A DNA stretch of 64,000 nt from NCBI RefSeq assembly GCF_014652695.1, contig NZ_BMZH01000002.1, positions 300,656 to 364,655 of the forward strand. Direction: 5' to 3'. The first letter of the stretch is position 1, and each line of letters begins with the position of its first letter. This DNA is from Algimonas arctica. GTDB taxonomy: Bacteria; Pseudomonadota; Alphaproteobacteria; Caulobacterales; Maricaulaceae. The notes under the pieces were generated by a model that had not been told where the DNA came from, did no database searches, and saw nothing but the letters and a program-made list of their open reading frames with translations. Made by a program: the position numbers and the translations under genes. Of this stretch, positions 43,520 to 52,777 are shown one piece after another.

Positions 43520-44029
43520 ATGGATATTTCGCTGTCGATAAATTTTTGGGCCGTTCTCTTTATGGCCTACGTCATCGTGGAGCGCTTGATCGAACTTCCG
43601 ATCGCAACACGCAATACAAAGCGGCTCAAAGCGGTCGGCGGGGTGGAACATTCCCCCGGCCATTACCCGCTGATCGTCGCAGTCCATACGAGCTGGATCT
43701 TGGCGATGGTGTGGTTGGGCCACGACACATACCTAAATTACGTCTGGCTCGGGGTCTATGCCGTGTTACAAATCCTGCGCGTCTATATCTTGGGGACACT
43801 CGGGACGCGGTGGACCACACGTATCATTGTCCTCCCGGATGAGACAAAAGTGACCAAAGGCCCGTTCGGCCTTGTCCCGCATCCGAACTACCTGTTGGTA
43901 ATAGCCGAGATTATGGTCGCGCCGCTCGTGCTCGGCCTGTGGGAGGTGGCGGCGGTTTTTGGCGCACTGAATGCTGCCGTGCTGGTGATCCGAATTAGTG
44001 CTGAGGAGCGGGCCTGGGCGGCGCGCTAA
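43520..44029 (+). CDS. Isoprenylcysteine carboxyl methyltransferase family protein
   Basis: A 169-residue integral membrane methyltransferase with about four helices. The C-terminal part contains KGPFGLVPHPNYLLVIAEIMVAPLVLG; the HPNY and the following Glu form the SAM-binding signature of the ICMT/PEMT fold. RWTTRIIVLPDETK precedes it. It starts three bases after the type III PKS stop codon and is certainly co-transcribed. By analogy with srsB of Streptomyces it may O-methylate the polyketide phenol; this is inference. Its stop overlaps the convergent small gene by four bases. Confidence 0.88.
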   Translation: MDISLSINFWAVLFMAYVIVERLIELPIATRNTKRLKAVGGVEHSPGHYPLIVAVHTSWILAMVWLGHDTYLNYVWLGVYAVLQILRVYILGTLGTRWTTRIIVLPDETKVTKGPFGLVPHPNYLLVIAEIMVAPLVLGLWEVAAVFGALNAAVLVIRISAEERAWAAR

Positions 44030-44319
44030 GTCCGATCGAGCCGCTCTAAAACGGCGCGTTCAGCCGGGGACAGGTGAGCGGGATTGCCGATCAGCAGCAC
44101 ACCGCGATCGCCGTTTTCAGATTCCAGAAGGAATAATGTGGCCTCATCGCCGGGGTCTGTTCCGGCGTCTTTTTGTAGGGTCTCAATGAGCGTGAAGGTT
44201 TCGGACGTGTAAACTCGGCCCGATTTGCGACAAATGACGTCGTCTTCAATCATCTCAAAATTTAGGGTGAAACCGCGTGCGGCGGCCGCTTCCATCAGTT
44301 CTGGAATGTCTTTGGCCAT
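44026..44319 (-). CDS. Small acidic protein of unknown function
   Basis: 97 residues, soluble and acidic. It begins MAKDIPELMEAAAARGFTL and contains DPGDEATLFLLES and GDRGVLLIGNPAHLSPAE. The pattern (a helix with a [RK]G turn, then SDPGDE and a GVL strand) resembles a family of small proteins often mislabelled phosphoribosylpyrophosphate synthetase in Bacteroidetes, but there is no PRPP motif and I would not transfer that name. It lies 15 bases upstream of dapD on the same strand... in transcription order dapD follows it, so it may be translated together with dapD. Confidence 0.65.
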   Translation of the reverse strand: MAKDIPELMEAAAARGFTLNFEMIEDDVICRKSGRVYTSETFTLIETLQKDAGTDPGDEATLFLLESENGDRGVLLIGNPAHLSPAERAVLERLDRT

Positions 44320-44334
44320 AGTGTCCCTTTAAGT

Positions 44335-45174
44335 TTAGTCTCGCAGCAACTCATTCACGCCGGTTTTGGCACGGGTTTGCGCATCGACCGTTTTGACAAT
44401 CACGGCACAGGCCAGACTGTGACTCCCATCTTTAGAGGGCAGTGCGCCGGGCACAACAACAGAATAGGCCGGGACTTCGCCGTAGCTAATCTCGCCAGAC
44501 ATGCGGTTATAAATCTTGGTCGATTTGGAAATGAACACGCCCATCGCGAGAACGGCGCCCGTGCGGACGATAACGCCTTCGACGACTTCGGACCGCGCGC
44601 CGATGAAACAGCCATCTTCAATGATCGTGGGGTTCGCCTGTAACGGCTCCAATACACCGCCAATGCCGGCGCCGGCGCTGATGTGGCAGTCTTTGCCTAC
44701 TTGCGCGCAAGACCCGACGGAGGCCCATGTGTCGATCATCGTACCTTCGCCAACTCGCGCGCCCAGATTAACGTAAGAGGGCATGAGGACAGCGCCGGGG
44801 GCGATATAGGCGCCGCGCCTGACGGCGGCAGGCGGAACAACGCGAATGCCGGCTCTGGCAAAATCAGCTTCTGTCCAGCCAGAAAACTTGCTTGGGACTT
44901 TGTCAAACCAGGCGCCGTTCGCCGGGCCACCGGGCATGATTTGATTGGCTTCTAATCGAAACCCAAGCAGCACGGCTTTCTTGAGCCATTGATGGACGAC
45001 CCAACCGCCATTCCCCTGACCCTCGACGGGTTCAGCGACGCGGAATGACCCATTGTCGAGCCCCATTATAGCGGCTTCGATCGCGTCGCGGCGTTCCCCC
45101 GTTGTATCTGGCGTGAGAGAGGTGCGGTCATCCCATGCGGCTTCGATGGTGGTTTTGAGTTGAGTGGTATCCAT
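44335..45174 (-). CDS. dapD: 2,3,4,5-tetrahydropyridine-2,6-dicarboxylate N-succinyltransferase
   Basis: Succinylates tetrahydrodipicolinate in the succinylase branch of meso-DAP and lysine synthesis. ATG 45174 ([17 protein letters not shown]) gives 279 residues. The left-handed beta-helix is visible as hexapeptide repeats: [20 protein letters not shown], then [20 protein letters not shown], followed by [20 protein letters not shown]. The C-terminal part carries [21 protein letters not shown]. The long upstream frame to 45657 is spurious because it overlaps the divergent sigma-factor gene. It is transcribed before the small acidic gene, or rather its mRNA continues into it (dapD 5', small gene 3'). 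Confidence 0.95.
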   Translation of the reverse strand: MDTTQLKTTIEAAWDDRTSLTPDTTGERRDAIEAAIMGLDNGSFRVAEPVEGQGNGGWVVHQWLKKAVLLGFRLEANQIMPGGPANGAWFDKVPSKFSGWTEADFARAGIRVVPPAAVRRGAYIAPGAVLMPSYVNLGARVGEGTMIDTWASVGSCAQVGKDCHISAGAGIGGVLEPLQANPTIIEDGCFIGARSEVVEGVIVRTGAVLAMGVFISKSTKIYNRMSGEISYGEVPAYSVVVPGALPSKDGSHSLACAVIVKTVDAQTRAKTGVNELLRD

Positions 45175-45321
45175 AAGGCGAGCGAATAAGCGCGGAGGCT
45201 CGGTCGGGTCAACGGATCGTGTGTGGTGTTCGCTAAAAAACTTTAGATTCTTACGAACCTTTTCGTGGGTTTGACGGACTACCCTATACACATCGCTCAA
45301 GAGAGGGCGCTTAAGGGGATC

Positions 45322-45900
45322 ATGTCCGACCGAATTCGACAGATACAGCTGAATGACGCGCTCGATGCCTATCAGGCGAGTCTGGCCGCAGACGGCGACG
45401 CCCGCGCCTTTGATCTGCTCTATCGTCGGTGGCACCCTAAATTGCTGCGGCTGGCCCAGCGGCTGACACGGAACCCAGACGAAGCCCGTGACGTGATGCA
45501 AGACGCCGCACTGACGATGGCCCGCGATATACGAAAGCTGAAAGACCCGGCGCGGTTCTCGGCTTGGGCGTGTACCATCGTGCGCCGCCGCACAGCGGAC
45601 CATATCGACAAAGCCGTACGCAGACGGGCGGGCCTCACGGGTTGGCCAGACGCGCACGACGCATCGGGAGCGTCAGGGGATGTCGGTCCTGAATCCGCCC
45701 TGTCATTAAAACAGGCGCTCTCGCGTTTACCGGAAACGGAGCGCTTGATGCTCAACCTCGTCTATCTCGACGGGTTTCGAGGCCATGAAATCGCCGCCGC
45801 GCTGGGCATTCCGCTCGGCACGGTCAAATCGCGGCTCTTTGCTGCGCGCCAAGCCCTCAAGACATTTTACACGCAAGGAGACGACCATGACGAACTTTGA
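45322..45900 (+). CDS. ECF-type RNA polymerase sigma factor
   Basis: ATG 45322 has AAGGGG upstream. Region 2 is at about 25-90 ([60 protein letters not shown]) and region 4 is near the C-terminus ([41 protein letters not shown]). These are standard for ECF sigma factors. 192 residues. Its TGA lies within the start of the downstream DUF6768 gene (14-base overlap), so the two are tightly coupled. No classical anti-sigma zinc motif is present in the neighbour. Confidence 0.9.
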   Translation: MSDRIRQIQLNDALDAYQASLAADGDARAFDLLYRRWHPKLLRLAQRLTRNPDEARDVMQDAALTMARDIRKLKDPARFSAWACTIVRRRTADHIDKAVRRRAGLTGWPDAHDASGASGDVGPESALSLKQALSRLPETERLMLNLVYLDGFRGHEIAAALGIPLGTVKSRLFAARQALKTFYTQGDDHDEL

Positions 45901-46249
45901 CACTGACCTCAAAGCCTTACTCAGCGAAGAGGACGAAGCCTTCATCGGTGATGCCGTCGATGAAACGGGCTATTACCAATATGCGTGGAGCAGTTTTCGC
46001 GGGCGCGGCGCAGGCATGCGAATCCTCGCGTGGGGCGGCATCTTGCTCTGGGGGGGACTGACGATCCTGTGTCTCTATCTCATGTTCACGGCGGACACGA
46101 CCCGAGCGCAAATCAATTATGGTGTGCTGGCCGTAATGCTCAATAGCGCGCAGATCGCGCTGAAACTCTGGTTCAATATGCAGATCAACCGTATAGCACT
46201 GTCGCGTGAATTGCGGCGTTTGCAAGTGGTCGTCGCAAGCCGCGCTTAG
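45887..46249 (+). CDS. DUF6768-like membrane protein coupled to the ECF sigma factor
   Basis: ATG 45887 has AAGGAG seven bases upstream, so this is preferred over an earlier in-frame start at 45785. 120 residues: an acidic N-terminal part (DLKALLSEEDEAFIGDAVDE), a linker WSSFRGRGAGM, two hydrophobic helices (ILAWGGILLWGGLTILCLYLMF and INYGVLAVMLNSAQIALKLWF), and a C-terminal basic helix (INRIALSRELRRLQVVVAS). The layout (cytoplasmic N-part, two helices) and the position after an ECF sigma gene suggest a regulator or target of that sigma. The family name is from recall and function is not established. Confidence 0.7.
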   Translation: MTNFDTDLKALLSEEDEAFIGDAVDETGYYQYAWSSFRGRGAGMRILAWGGILLWGGLTILCLYLMFTADTTRAQINYGVLAVMLNSAQIALKLWFNMQINRIALSRELRRLQVVVASRA

Positions 46250-46252
46250 GCG

Positions 46253-46717
46253 TTATTTTGCGCCGCGCTTCATCTGCTCGACCATCAGGTGAAGCGCTTC
46301 CAAGTACCGAGAGCGGTCACGCGGGCTAAAAGGCGGGGGGCCGCCAACCGTGGGCTGGTCTGCGCCGTCGCGCAGATCGGCCATGATGGCGCGGACCGCG
46401 ATTTGTGAGCCGATAGTGTCATTATCCATCGGCTTGCCGTTTGATCCGAGCACCCGTGCGCCCGCTTTCAAACAGCGCTCTGCTAGTAAGATGTCTGACG
46501 TAATGACGATGGCGGCGCTATTGGCGCGTTCTGCAATCCAATCGTCGGCGGCATCGAAACTGTCTGTCACCATTTGAAAATCAATGTCGGTCTCTCTGGG
46601 GGTCCGAATATAGCTATTGGCCACAACGGTGACGGGAACCCTGTGCCTGCGCGCAATTTTATAGGTTTCATCCCGTACGGGGCAGGCGTCAGCGTCGATA
46701 TAGATGTGGAGACTCAC
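46253..46717 (-). CDS. YaiI/YqxD family (UPF0178/DUF188) protein
   Basis: A 154-residue PIN-like protein. The start IYIDADACPVRDETYKIARRHRVPVTVVANS carries the family signature IDADACPV. VTDSFDAADDWIAERANSAAIVITSDILLAERCLKAGA follows, and the C-terminal NGKPMDNDTIGSQIAVRAIMADLRDGA then GPPPFSPRDRSRYLEAL complete the pattern. Acidic residues suggest a nuclease-like metal site, though activity is unproven. The start codon is GTG at 46717. Convergent with the DUF6768 gene. Confidence 0.92.
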   Translation of the reverse strand: MSLHIYIDADACPVRDETYKIARRHRVPVTVVANSYIRTPRETDIDFQMVTDSFDAADDWIAERANSAAIVITSDILLAERCLKAGARVLGSNGKPMDNDTIGSQIAVRAIMADLRDGADQPTVGGPPPFSPRDRSRYLEALHLMVEQMKRGAK

Positions 46718-46826
46718 AAGAGCGCCCTAATCTGTGCGGCAATCGTCGACAATTCTTTCCTACAGGTTTTTACCCCACCATACATGAATGACTTGACCAA
46801 TTTTCATGCGTGTTTATAGGTTTTGC

Positions 46827-47831
46827 ATGAACACAAATTGGTCTGATTACCCTGTTTTTCTGGCTGTGGCGCAAGCCGGGTCGCTCACAGCCGCAGGCAA
46901 AAAACTTGGCATGAGCCAGCCGACGGTGGGCCGTCGCATTCGCGCGCTCGAAGATCACTTCAACACTAATCTGCTTAAACGCCAAGATGGGCAATTGATC
47001 CCAACCACATTTGGGCAAAGCATGCTCGATCATATCAGCCGGATGCAGGATGAAGCCGCCGCAATTGACCGTTCGTCTGCGACATTGGAAGACTCGCTAT
47101 CGGGTGTCGTGCGCCTTTCGGCGACGGAAGGGATCGGAACGGCGTGGCTGCCCGGTGTGATGCAACGTTTCCGCTCTGAACATCCGGATGTCCTCGTCGA
47201 TATTGGGATTTCGTTTGAAAGCCATAATCTCGCCCAGCGCGAAGCAGATATTGCCCTGCGATGGAATAATCCGGGCGAGCAGAACTCACTCATTGGTCGC
47301 AAGGTCGCCAGTGTTGGCTTTGGCATGTTCGCCAGTCCGGAATATTTGGCGTTGGCGGGCGTTCCGACCACGTTGGAGGATCTATCAAAGCATGACGGCG
47401 TTGTCGCAGCGATCATGGATGGGAAAATTCTCTGGCTGACAGACCCGGACACGGATGAGCCTATTCATCTCCCGGGACGTATCACATTTAAGTCCAATTC
47501 TATTTGGGCTTTCTATGAAGGGCTAGAGCAAGGCTACGGAATTGGCATGTTGCCGCTCTGTGGGGCCGATAGTCGAGGTCTCCATCTGAGCCGCATCATG
47601 TCGGAAATGGAACATAAGGAAGACCTTTACCTGGTGGCCCACCAAGATTTGAAACGCTCAGCCCGTATTCGCGCCGTATTTGACTATCTCGTCGAAGCCT
47701 TTCGTCAGGATAGTGCCTTTTTCGATGGGGGCGGAGAAAGCGTCTTTTCTCCCGGTCGGTTCGATATTGCGCCGCCCTCCGCCTGTCGGGAAGAGCGTGC
47801 ACATAGCCACCTCACGGTCGCGGCAGAATAG
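46827..47831 (+). CDS. LysR family transcriptional regulator
   Basis: A winged helix-turn-helix at residues about 5-60 (WSDYPVFLAVAQAGSLTAAGKKLGMSQPTVGRRIRALE) is followed by the LysR effector-binding domain. DSLSGVVRLSATEGIGTAWLP links them, and ADIALRWNNPGEQNSLIGRKVASVGFGMFAS and GLEQGYGIGMLPLCGADS are in the effector domain. 334 residues; the C-terminal tail of about 40 residues (QDSAFFDGGGESVFSPGRF) is longer than usual. ATG 46827 is chosen over ATG 46806. It reads toward ubiE with 84 bases between. The regulated genes and inducer are unknown. Confidence 0.9.
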   Translation: MNTNWSDYPVFLAVAQAGSLTAAGKKLGMSQPTVGRRIRALEDHFNTNLLKRQDGQLIPTTFGQSMLDHISRMQDEAAAIDRSSATLEDSLSGVVRLSATEGIGTAWLPGVMQRFRSEHPDVLVDIGISFESHNLAQREADIALRWNNPGEQNSLIGRKVASVGFGMFASPEYLALAGVPTTLEDLSKHDGVVAAIMDGKILWLTDPDTDEPIHLPGRITFKSNSIWAFYEGLEQGYGIGMLPLCGADSRGLHLSRIMSEMEHKEDLYLVAHQDLKRSARIRAVFDYLVEAFRQDSAFFDGGGESVFSPGRFDIAPPSACREERAHSHLTVAAE

Positions 47832-47915
47832 GTCGCGTCCGTTAGATCGCAACCCGACCGCGTGCCGTAATGCCGCCTTGGCTTGCTCGCGCGCGCCGCT
47901 TATAGCCGCCCCGAT

Positions 47916-48701
47916 ATGAGCGCATCACCCAAAACACCAAAAGAGACCATTGATTTCGGGTTCGAAACTGTTCGGACTGAGGATAAGCAAGGCCGCGTAA
48001 AGCAGGTCTTTGACTCTGTTGCGCGGGACTATGACCGGATGAACGACGCGATGAGCGTCGGTCTGCACCGTGTTTGGAAAGACATGGCGATCACAACTCT
48101 CAACCCGCAACCGGGCGAGCGCCTGCTCGATGTGGCGGGCGGCACGGGCGACATTGCCCGGCGCTTTATAAAAGCGGCGGATACGGTCCGGGATCGTCGC
48201 GGTGGAGAGACAGCCAGCGCGGTCATCCTCGACATTAATGATGAAATGCTATTGGCGGGAATCGATCCGAAAAAAGATGCCGGACTCTCCCTCTCGCGCG
48301 TGTGTGCCAATGCGCAGATTCTACCGTTTGAGGACGCGCAATTCGATGTGGTGACGATCGCTTACGGCATACGTAACGTCACCGACCGTCTTGCGGCGCT
48401 ACGCGAATTTCACCGCGTGCTGAAACCGGGTGGCCGTCTGGGTGTGCTGGAGTTTTCGACGCCGCCAGAGCCGTTGATCCGAAAATTCTACGATGCCTAT
48501 TCGTTCGCCGTTATTCCGCGCTTGGGCCAAGCGATTGCAGGCGACCGAGATAGCTATCAATATCTCGTCGAGAGCATTCGAAAATTTCCGAAACAAGCCC
48601 AATTCGTCGCCTTGATCGAAGAGGCGGGCTTCGCAAAGGTCGGCTGGACGGATTACAGCGCGGGCGTCACGGCCTTTCACACAGGATGGAAAATAACGTG
48701 A
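47916..48701 (+). CDS. ubiE: Ubiquinone/menaquinone biosynthesis C-methyltransferase
   Basis: SAM-dependent methylase of 2-polyprenyl-6-methoxy-benzoquinol in ubiquinone synthesis. ATG 47916 opens a 261-residue protein with VFDSVARDYDRMNDAMSVGLHRVWK, then the SAM loop LLDVAGGTGDIARRF, DVVTIAYGIRNVTDRLAALREFHRVLKPGGRLGVLEFSTP, and RDSYQYLVESIRKFP toward the end, all UbiE signatures. It overlaps the yciB start. The frame to 47883 upstream is rejected since the family N-terminus aligns from 47916. Confidence 0.95.
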   Translation: MSASPKTPKETIDFGFETVRTEDKQGRVKQVFDSVARDYDRMNDAMSVGLHRVWKDMAITTLNPQPGERLLDVAGGTGDIARRFIKAADTVRDRRGGETASAVILDINDEMLLAGIDPKKDAGLSLSRVCANAQILPFEDAQFDVVTIAYGIRNVTDRLAALREFHRVLKPGGRLGVLEFSTPPEPLIRKFYDAYSFAVIPRLGQAIAGDRDSYQYLVESIRKFPKQAQFVALIEEAGFAKVGWTDYSAGVTAFHTGWKIT

Positions 48702-49363
48702 GCGATGATTTAGACAAGGTTGTCACTGCCGTGGACGCCGCGAACCCTGCGCCGCCCCCAAACGCTGTCAGGCCGAATAATTTTTGGCTCGATTTTGGTC
48801 CCTTACTGGTCTTCTTTGTGGCGTTCCAATGGTTGAAGCGCAAAAATCCTGATGACGCGATGTTATGGGCGGCCGGAATCTTTGCTGTCGCCGCCGTGAT
48901 CGCTTTGGCGATCGGCTGGCTCCGACACAAACGATTGTCCGGCATGTTAATTTTTTCGACAGTCGTCATTGTCGGGTTTGCCGCGCTGGCGCTGTTTTCT
49001 GGCAACAAAACCATATTTTACATGAAGCCAACCATCATGAACGGGTTGTTTGGTGTCGCGGTTATCGGCGGGGTGATTGTCAAACGAAATGTGATCAAAT
49101 TGATGATTGGCGACGCGTTTACGCTGCCGGAAAAAGTGTGGAATATCTTAGCCATTCGGTGGGGTTTGTTTTTCTTTGCCTTGGCGATTGTGAACGAAGT
49201 TGTCTGGCGGACGACGACGGGTGACGGGCAAACAGACGATTTTTGGGTGAATTTTAAAGTGTTTGGTTTCTTGCCGCTCACGATCCTTTTCACCTTATCG
49301 CAAATTCCCTTGATCAACCGTCACGGCGGCTTGGCCGGGCTAGAAAAACCGTCGGACAGTTAA
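48698..49363 (+). CDS. yciB: Inner membrane-spanning protein YciB (septation protein A family)
   Basis: A 221-residue membrane protein with five or six hydrophobic helices. The N-terminal WLDFGPLLVFFVAFQWL and RHKRLSGMLIFSTVVIVGFAALALFS, with the middle FYMKPTIMNGLFGVAVIGG and RWGLFFFALAIVNEVVWR, are typical YciB/IspA motifs. NFKVFGFLPLTILFTLSQIPLI closes it. GTG 48698 is likely because it overlaps the ubiE stop as GTGA and has GGA about 10 bases upstream; ATG 48686 is the alternative. Involved in envelope integrity or intracellular septation. Confidence 0.9.
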   Translation: MSDDLDKVVTAVDAANPAPPPNAVRPNNFWLDFGPLLVFFVAFQWLKRKNPDDAMLWAAGIFAVAAVIALAIGWLRHKRLSGMLIFSTVVIVGFAALALFSGNKTIFYMKPTIMNGLFGVAVIGGVIVKRNVIKLMIGDAFTLPEKVWNILAIRWGLFFFALAIVNEVVWRTTTGDGQTDDFWVNFKVFGFLPLTILFTLSQIPLINRHGGLAGLEKPSDS

Positions 49364-49503
49364 GACTAATGGCTTGTTAACCCTGTAAGTGGGCACGGCT
49401 GGACCCGAAGCATTGGCTTGATACCAGCCCCTGGAACGAAAGAGCTGATCGAATCACTTCGGGGAGCCTTCAACAGGCCTGGGCGGGCGGAAAGTCTATT
49501 GTC

Positions 49504-49800
49504 ATGCAGATCAAGTTTCTGCGCGTTGCGCGGGCAATTGCGCGCCTAGACCCGGACAAGGATTACCCGCGGGCGAGCTCTGAGGACGCGACATATTTGT
49601 ATCAATTGGGCGCGGCGCAACAATATGGTCTATTTGCCCCCTTTAGCGATGAGGCGCAGGAATTGAACGACTGGCTGACGTCGGTCCGGGCGGGGCGGTT
49701 GCTTTGCCGTGAAGTATGGGGGGCTTTCATGCTCAGCGATCCGAAACATCAGCCCCTTAGTCCCCCGTTAAAGTCGGCCGCGGTGAAAAAGCGCGGTTAA
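49504..49800 (+). CDS. Small hypothetical protein
   Basis: 98 residues, no signal peptide or membrane segment. It starts MQIKFLRVARAIARLDPDKDY and carries DATYLYQLGAAQQYGLFAPF and LNDWLTSVRAGRLLCREVWGAF. The ends are basic. I do not recognise the family. It lies alone between yciB and acnA with about 140 and 95 bases of spacer. The steady coding signal and ATG with downstream in-frame continuity argue that it is a real gene, but nothing more can be said. Confidence 0.55.
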   Translation: MQIKFLRVARAIARLDPDKDYPRASSEDATYLYQLGAAQQYGLFAPFSDEAQELNDWLTSVRAGRLLCREVWGAFMLSDPKHQPLSPPLKSAAVKKRG

Positions 49801-49895
49801 GTCCCAGATAAAGTCCGGCTTAAGCCATTGAAAACGTGACCGTGCTTGCTATAAGCTGGCGCAACAGTTTTGACCTTTTATTTTAAGGATTTCAC

Positions 49896-52586
49896 ATGGC
49901 GTCTTTGGACAGTTTCGGCTGCGAACGCGAGCTTACCGTTGGCTCAAAAACTTATAGCTATTTCGATCTGGCCGTCGCGGAAGCGAATGGCTTGGCCGGG
50001 ATTTCAAAATTACCGCGCTCGCTCAAGGTACTGTTAGAAAACCTGCTGCGTCACGAAGATGGCAAAACAGTCAAAAAGGCCGATATCGAAGCGATGGCCG
50101 GTTGGCTGAGTGAACGTCGCTCGTCACATGAAATTGCCTATCGTCCGGCGCGTGTGCTGATGCAGGATTTCACCGGCGTCCCCGCCGTGGTCGATCTCGC
50201 CGCGATGCGCGATGCGATGCAGGCCTTTGGTGCCAATCCAGAAAAGATTAACCCGCTTGTGCCCGTTGACCTCGTCATCGATCACTCCGTTATGGTCGAT
50301 TTCTTCGGCACGGAAGACAGCTATGAGAAAAACGTTGAACGCGAATATGAGCGTAACGGCGAACGGTATGATTTTCTGAAATGGGGTCAAACGGCGTTTG
50401 ATAATTTTGCGGTTGTGCCTCCGGGTACGGGCATTTGTCACCAAGTGAACCTTGAAAACCTGGCGCAGACCGTTTGGACAAAAGACGAAAACGGTAAGAC
50501 TTACGCCTATCCGGATACGCTGGTTGGGACAGACTCCCACACAACCATGATCAATGGTCTTGGCGTATTGGGTTGGGGCGTTGGCGGAATCGAAGCCGAA
50601 GCCGCGATGCTCGGACAGCCAGTCTCCATGTTGATCCCCGAAGTTGTCGGGTTTGAGCTGACGGGCAAATTGCCCGAAGGTGCGACGGCGACTGATCTCG
50701 TGCTGCGCGTCGTTGAAATGTTGCGCGAAAAAGGCGTCGTCGGCAAATTTGTTGAATTTTTCGGCGAAGGCCTCAATAATTTGGCGCTCGAAGATTGCGC
50801 CACGCTGGCCAACATGGCGCCGGAATATGGCGCGACCTGCGGCTTCTTCCCTGTCGCCAAAGATACGCTGCGTTACTTGACGGCGACAGGCCGCGATGAA
50901 GACCGCGTCGCCTTGGTCGAAGCCTATACGAAAGCACAAGGTCTGTTCCTGACAGACGATGTGCCGTCCTTCACAGATTCGATGCATCTCGACATGAAAT
51001 CCGTTAATCCGTCCTTGTCCGGGCCAAAGCGCCCACAAGATCGGTTCGATCTCAAAGGCTCTGCGAACACCTTTAAAAAGATCATGACCAAGGATTTCGA
51101 TAAAGCCGGTGATGCGAGCAAACCGACCGCTGTCGAGGGTCAAGCTTACACGATTGATCATGGCCACGTCATGATCGCGGCGATTACGTCATGTACCAAT
51201 ACATCCAACCCATCCGTCATGATGGCGGCGGGCCTCGTCGCCAAGAAAGCGAACGCGGCAGGCCTAATGTCCAAGCCTTGGGTGAAGACTTCAACCGCAC
51301 CCGGTTCACAGGTCGTCGGTCAATATCTCGAACGCTCCGGCTTGCAAGATGAGCTCGACAAGATCGGCTTTGACGTTGTTGGCTATGGTTGCACAACCTG
51401 TATCGGGAACTCTGGCCCGCTCGCACCGAGCTTTGTTAAAGCGATTGCCGATGGCGATCTGGTCTCTTGCTCTGTCCTGTCGGGTAACCGCAACTTCGAA
51501 GGCCGGATCGGTCCGGATATCAAGGCGAACTTCCTGGCCTCACCGCCGCTCGTCGTCGCCTATGCGCTCGCCGGGACGATGCATCATGATTTCGACAATG
51601 ATCCGCTGGGTCAGGATAAAGAGGGCAAAGACGTCTATCTTCGCGATATTTGGCCGACCAGCCATGAAATCGCCGAAGCCGTCCGCGGGTCTGTCACGCG
51701 GGATCTGTTCGTGTCGGAATATGCCAATGTCTTTGAAGGCGATGCGCGTTGGGCCGATATTAAAGTCGAAGGCGGCAAGGTTTATAACTGGAACCCGGCC
51801 TCGACCTATGTCCGTAACCCGCCCTATTTCGAAGGCATGGGCATCGAGCCTGCGCCGATTCTCGACGTTAAAAACGCGAATATCTTAGCGTTGCTCGGCG
51901 ATTCGATCACGACCGATCATATCAGCCCTGCGGGTTCGATTGCCTATGAAGGCCCGGCCGGTCGTTATCTGCAAGAACGCCAAGTGCCTCGGAATGAGTT
52001 TAACAGCTATGGCTCGCGTCGCGGCAATCACGAAGTGATGATGCGCGGCACGTTCGCCAATATCCGGATCAAAAACCTGATGGCCCCCGGCACAATGGGC
52101 GGTGTGACCAAATATGTCCCTACCGGCGAAGTGATGAGCATGTTTGATGCGGCTCAGAACTATAAGGCCGAAGGGCGCGACCTCGTCGTGTTCGCGGGCT
52201 CGCTTTACGGCAATGGCTCCTCACGGGATTGGGCGGCTAAAGGCACGATCCTGCTCGGAGTTCGGGCCGTAATCGCGGAATCATTTGAACGTATCCACCG
52301 CTCCAACCTCATCGGGATGGGCGTGCTGCCGTTAGAGTTTAAAGATGGCAACAGCTGGGGCGCACTGGGCTTAACCGGGGATGAGACAGTCTCGATTGGC
52401 GATATCGACACAATCCGTCCGCTTGATGATATCGACGTCCACGTCACAATGGGCGACGGCACGAAGAAAACATTCCAAGCCAAGATCCGGATCGATACGG
52501 AAAACGAACTGGAATATTATAATAATGGCGGCATCCTGCACTATGTGTTGCGGAACCTCGCCAAGGAAGACCGCGCTGTGGCGTAG
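49896..52586 (+). CDS. acnA: Aconitate hydratase A
   Basis: Interconverts citrate and isocitrate in the TCA cycle. The [4Fe-4S] Cys ligands are in [13 protein letters not shown] and [44 protein letters not shown] and [35 protein letters not shown] are conserved, and the C-terminal domain has [38 protein letters not shown] and [17 protein letters not shown]. Length (896) fits AcnA/IRP-type aconitase. It starts at ATG 49896 with AAGGAT upstream and ends in a strong terminator. Confidence 0.97.
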   Translation: MASLDSFGCERELTVGSKTYSYFDLAVAEANGLAGISKLPRSLKVLLENLLRHEDGKTVKKADIEAMAGWLSERRSSHEIAYRPARVLMQDFTGVPAVVDLAAMRDAMQAFGANPEKINPLVPVDLVIDHSVMVDFFGTEDSYEKNVEREYERNGERYDFLKWGQTAFDNFAVVPPGTGICHQVNLENLAQTVWTKDENGKTYAYPDTLVGTDSHTTMINGLGVLGWGVGGIEAEAAMLGQPVSMLIPEVVGFELTGKLPEGATATDLVLRVVEMLREKGVVGKFVEFFGEGLNNLALEDCATLANMAPEYGATCGFFPVAKDTLRYLTATGRDEDRVALVEAYTKAQGLFLTDDVPSFTDSMHLDMKSVNPSLSGPKRPQDRFDLKGSANTFKKIMTKDFDKAGDASKPTAVEGQAYTIDHGHVMIAAITSCTNTSNPSVMMAAGLVAKKANAAGLMSKPWVKTSTAPGSQVVGQYLERSGLQDELDKIGFDVVGYGCTTCIGNSGPLAPSFVKAIADGDLVSCSVLSGNRNFEGRIGPDIKANFLASPPLVVAYALAGTMHHDFDNDPLGQDKEGKDVYLRDIWPTSHEIAEAVRGSVTRDLFVSEYANVFEGDARWADIKVEGGKVYNWNPASTYVRNPPYFEGMGIEPAPILDVKNANILALLGDSITTDHISPAGSIAYEGPAGRYLQERQVPRNEFNSYGSRRGNHEVMMRGTFANIRIKNLMAPGTMGGVTKYVPTGEVMSMFDAAQNYKAEGRDLVVFAGSLYGNGSSRDWAAKGTILLGVRAVIAESFERIHRSNLIGMGVLPLEFKDGNSWGALGLTGDETVSIGDIDTIRPLDDIDVHVTMGDGTKKTFQAKIRIDTENELEYYNNGGILHYVLRNLAKEDRAVA

Positions 52587-52610
52587 TCAGCCCGCGTTAT
52601 ATGACTTGAA

Positions 52611-52636
52611 AAACCCCGCTTTTGCGGGGTTTTTTT
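52611..52636 (+). terminator. Rho-independent terminator of acnA
   Basis: Stem AAACCCCGC/GCGGGGTTT with a TTTT loop (52611-52619 and 52624-52632), continuing into a T-run. Confidence 0.9.
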
Positions 52637-52695
52637 ATGTCTGCGGAAAATGCGCGGGAGGGAACTTGCGGTGACAGAAGGCCACTGTATTGCTT

Positions 52696-52742
52696 TTGCA
52701 TAGTATTCGCATTCGCTATTGTTATTGCAAATAACTCGCATT
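52696..52742. promoter_or_regulatory. Two Fur-like iron boxes upstream of the TonB receptor
   Basis: TTGCA-N6-TCGCATT occurs twice, at 52696-52713 and 52725-52742, with a 29-base step. The second overlaps a perfect inverted repeat GTTATT-GCA-AATAAC (52721-52735). The last copy ends 35 bases before ATG 52778, over the expected core promoter. The form recalls Fur operator arrays in front of iron-uptake genes; no direct proof is possible from sequence. Confidence 0.6.
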
Positions 52743-52777
52743 AAGGCCCGTTCAACTTCATTCAACGGACTTCTCTG

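Noticed and set aside
45175-45657. Longer dapD frame reaching 45657.
   Set aside because: It overlaps the sigma-factor gene on the other strand and lacks similarity to DapD; ATG 45174 gives the standard N-terminus.
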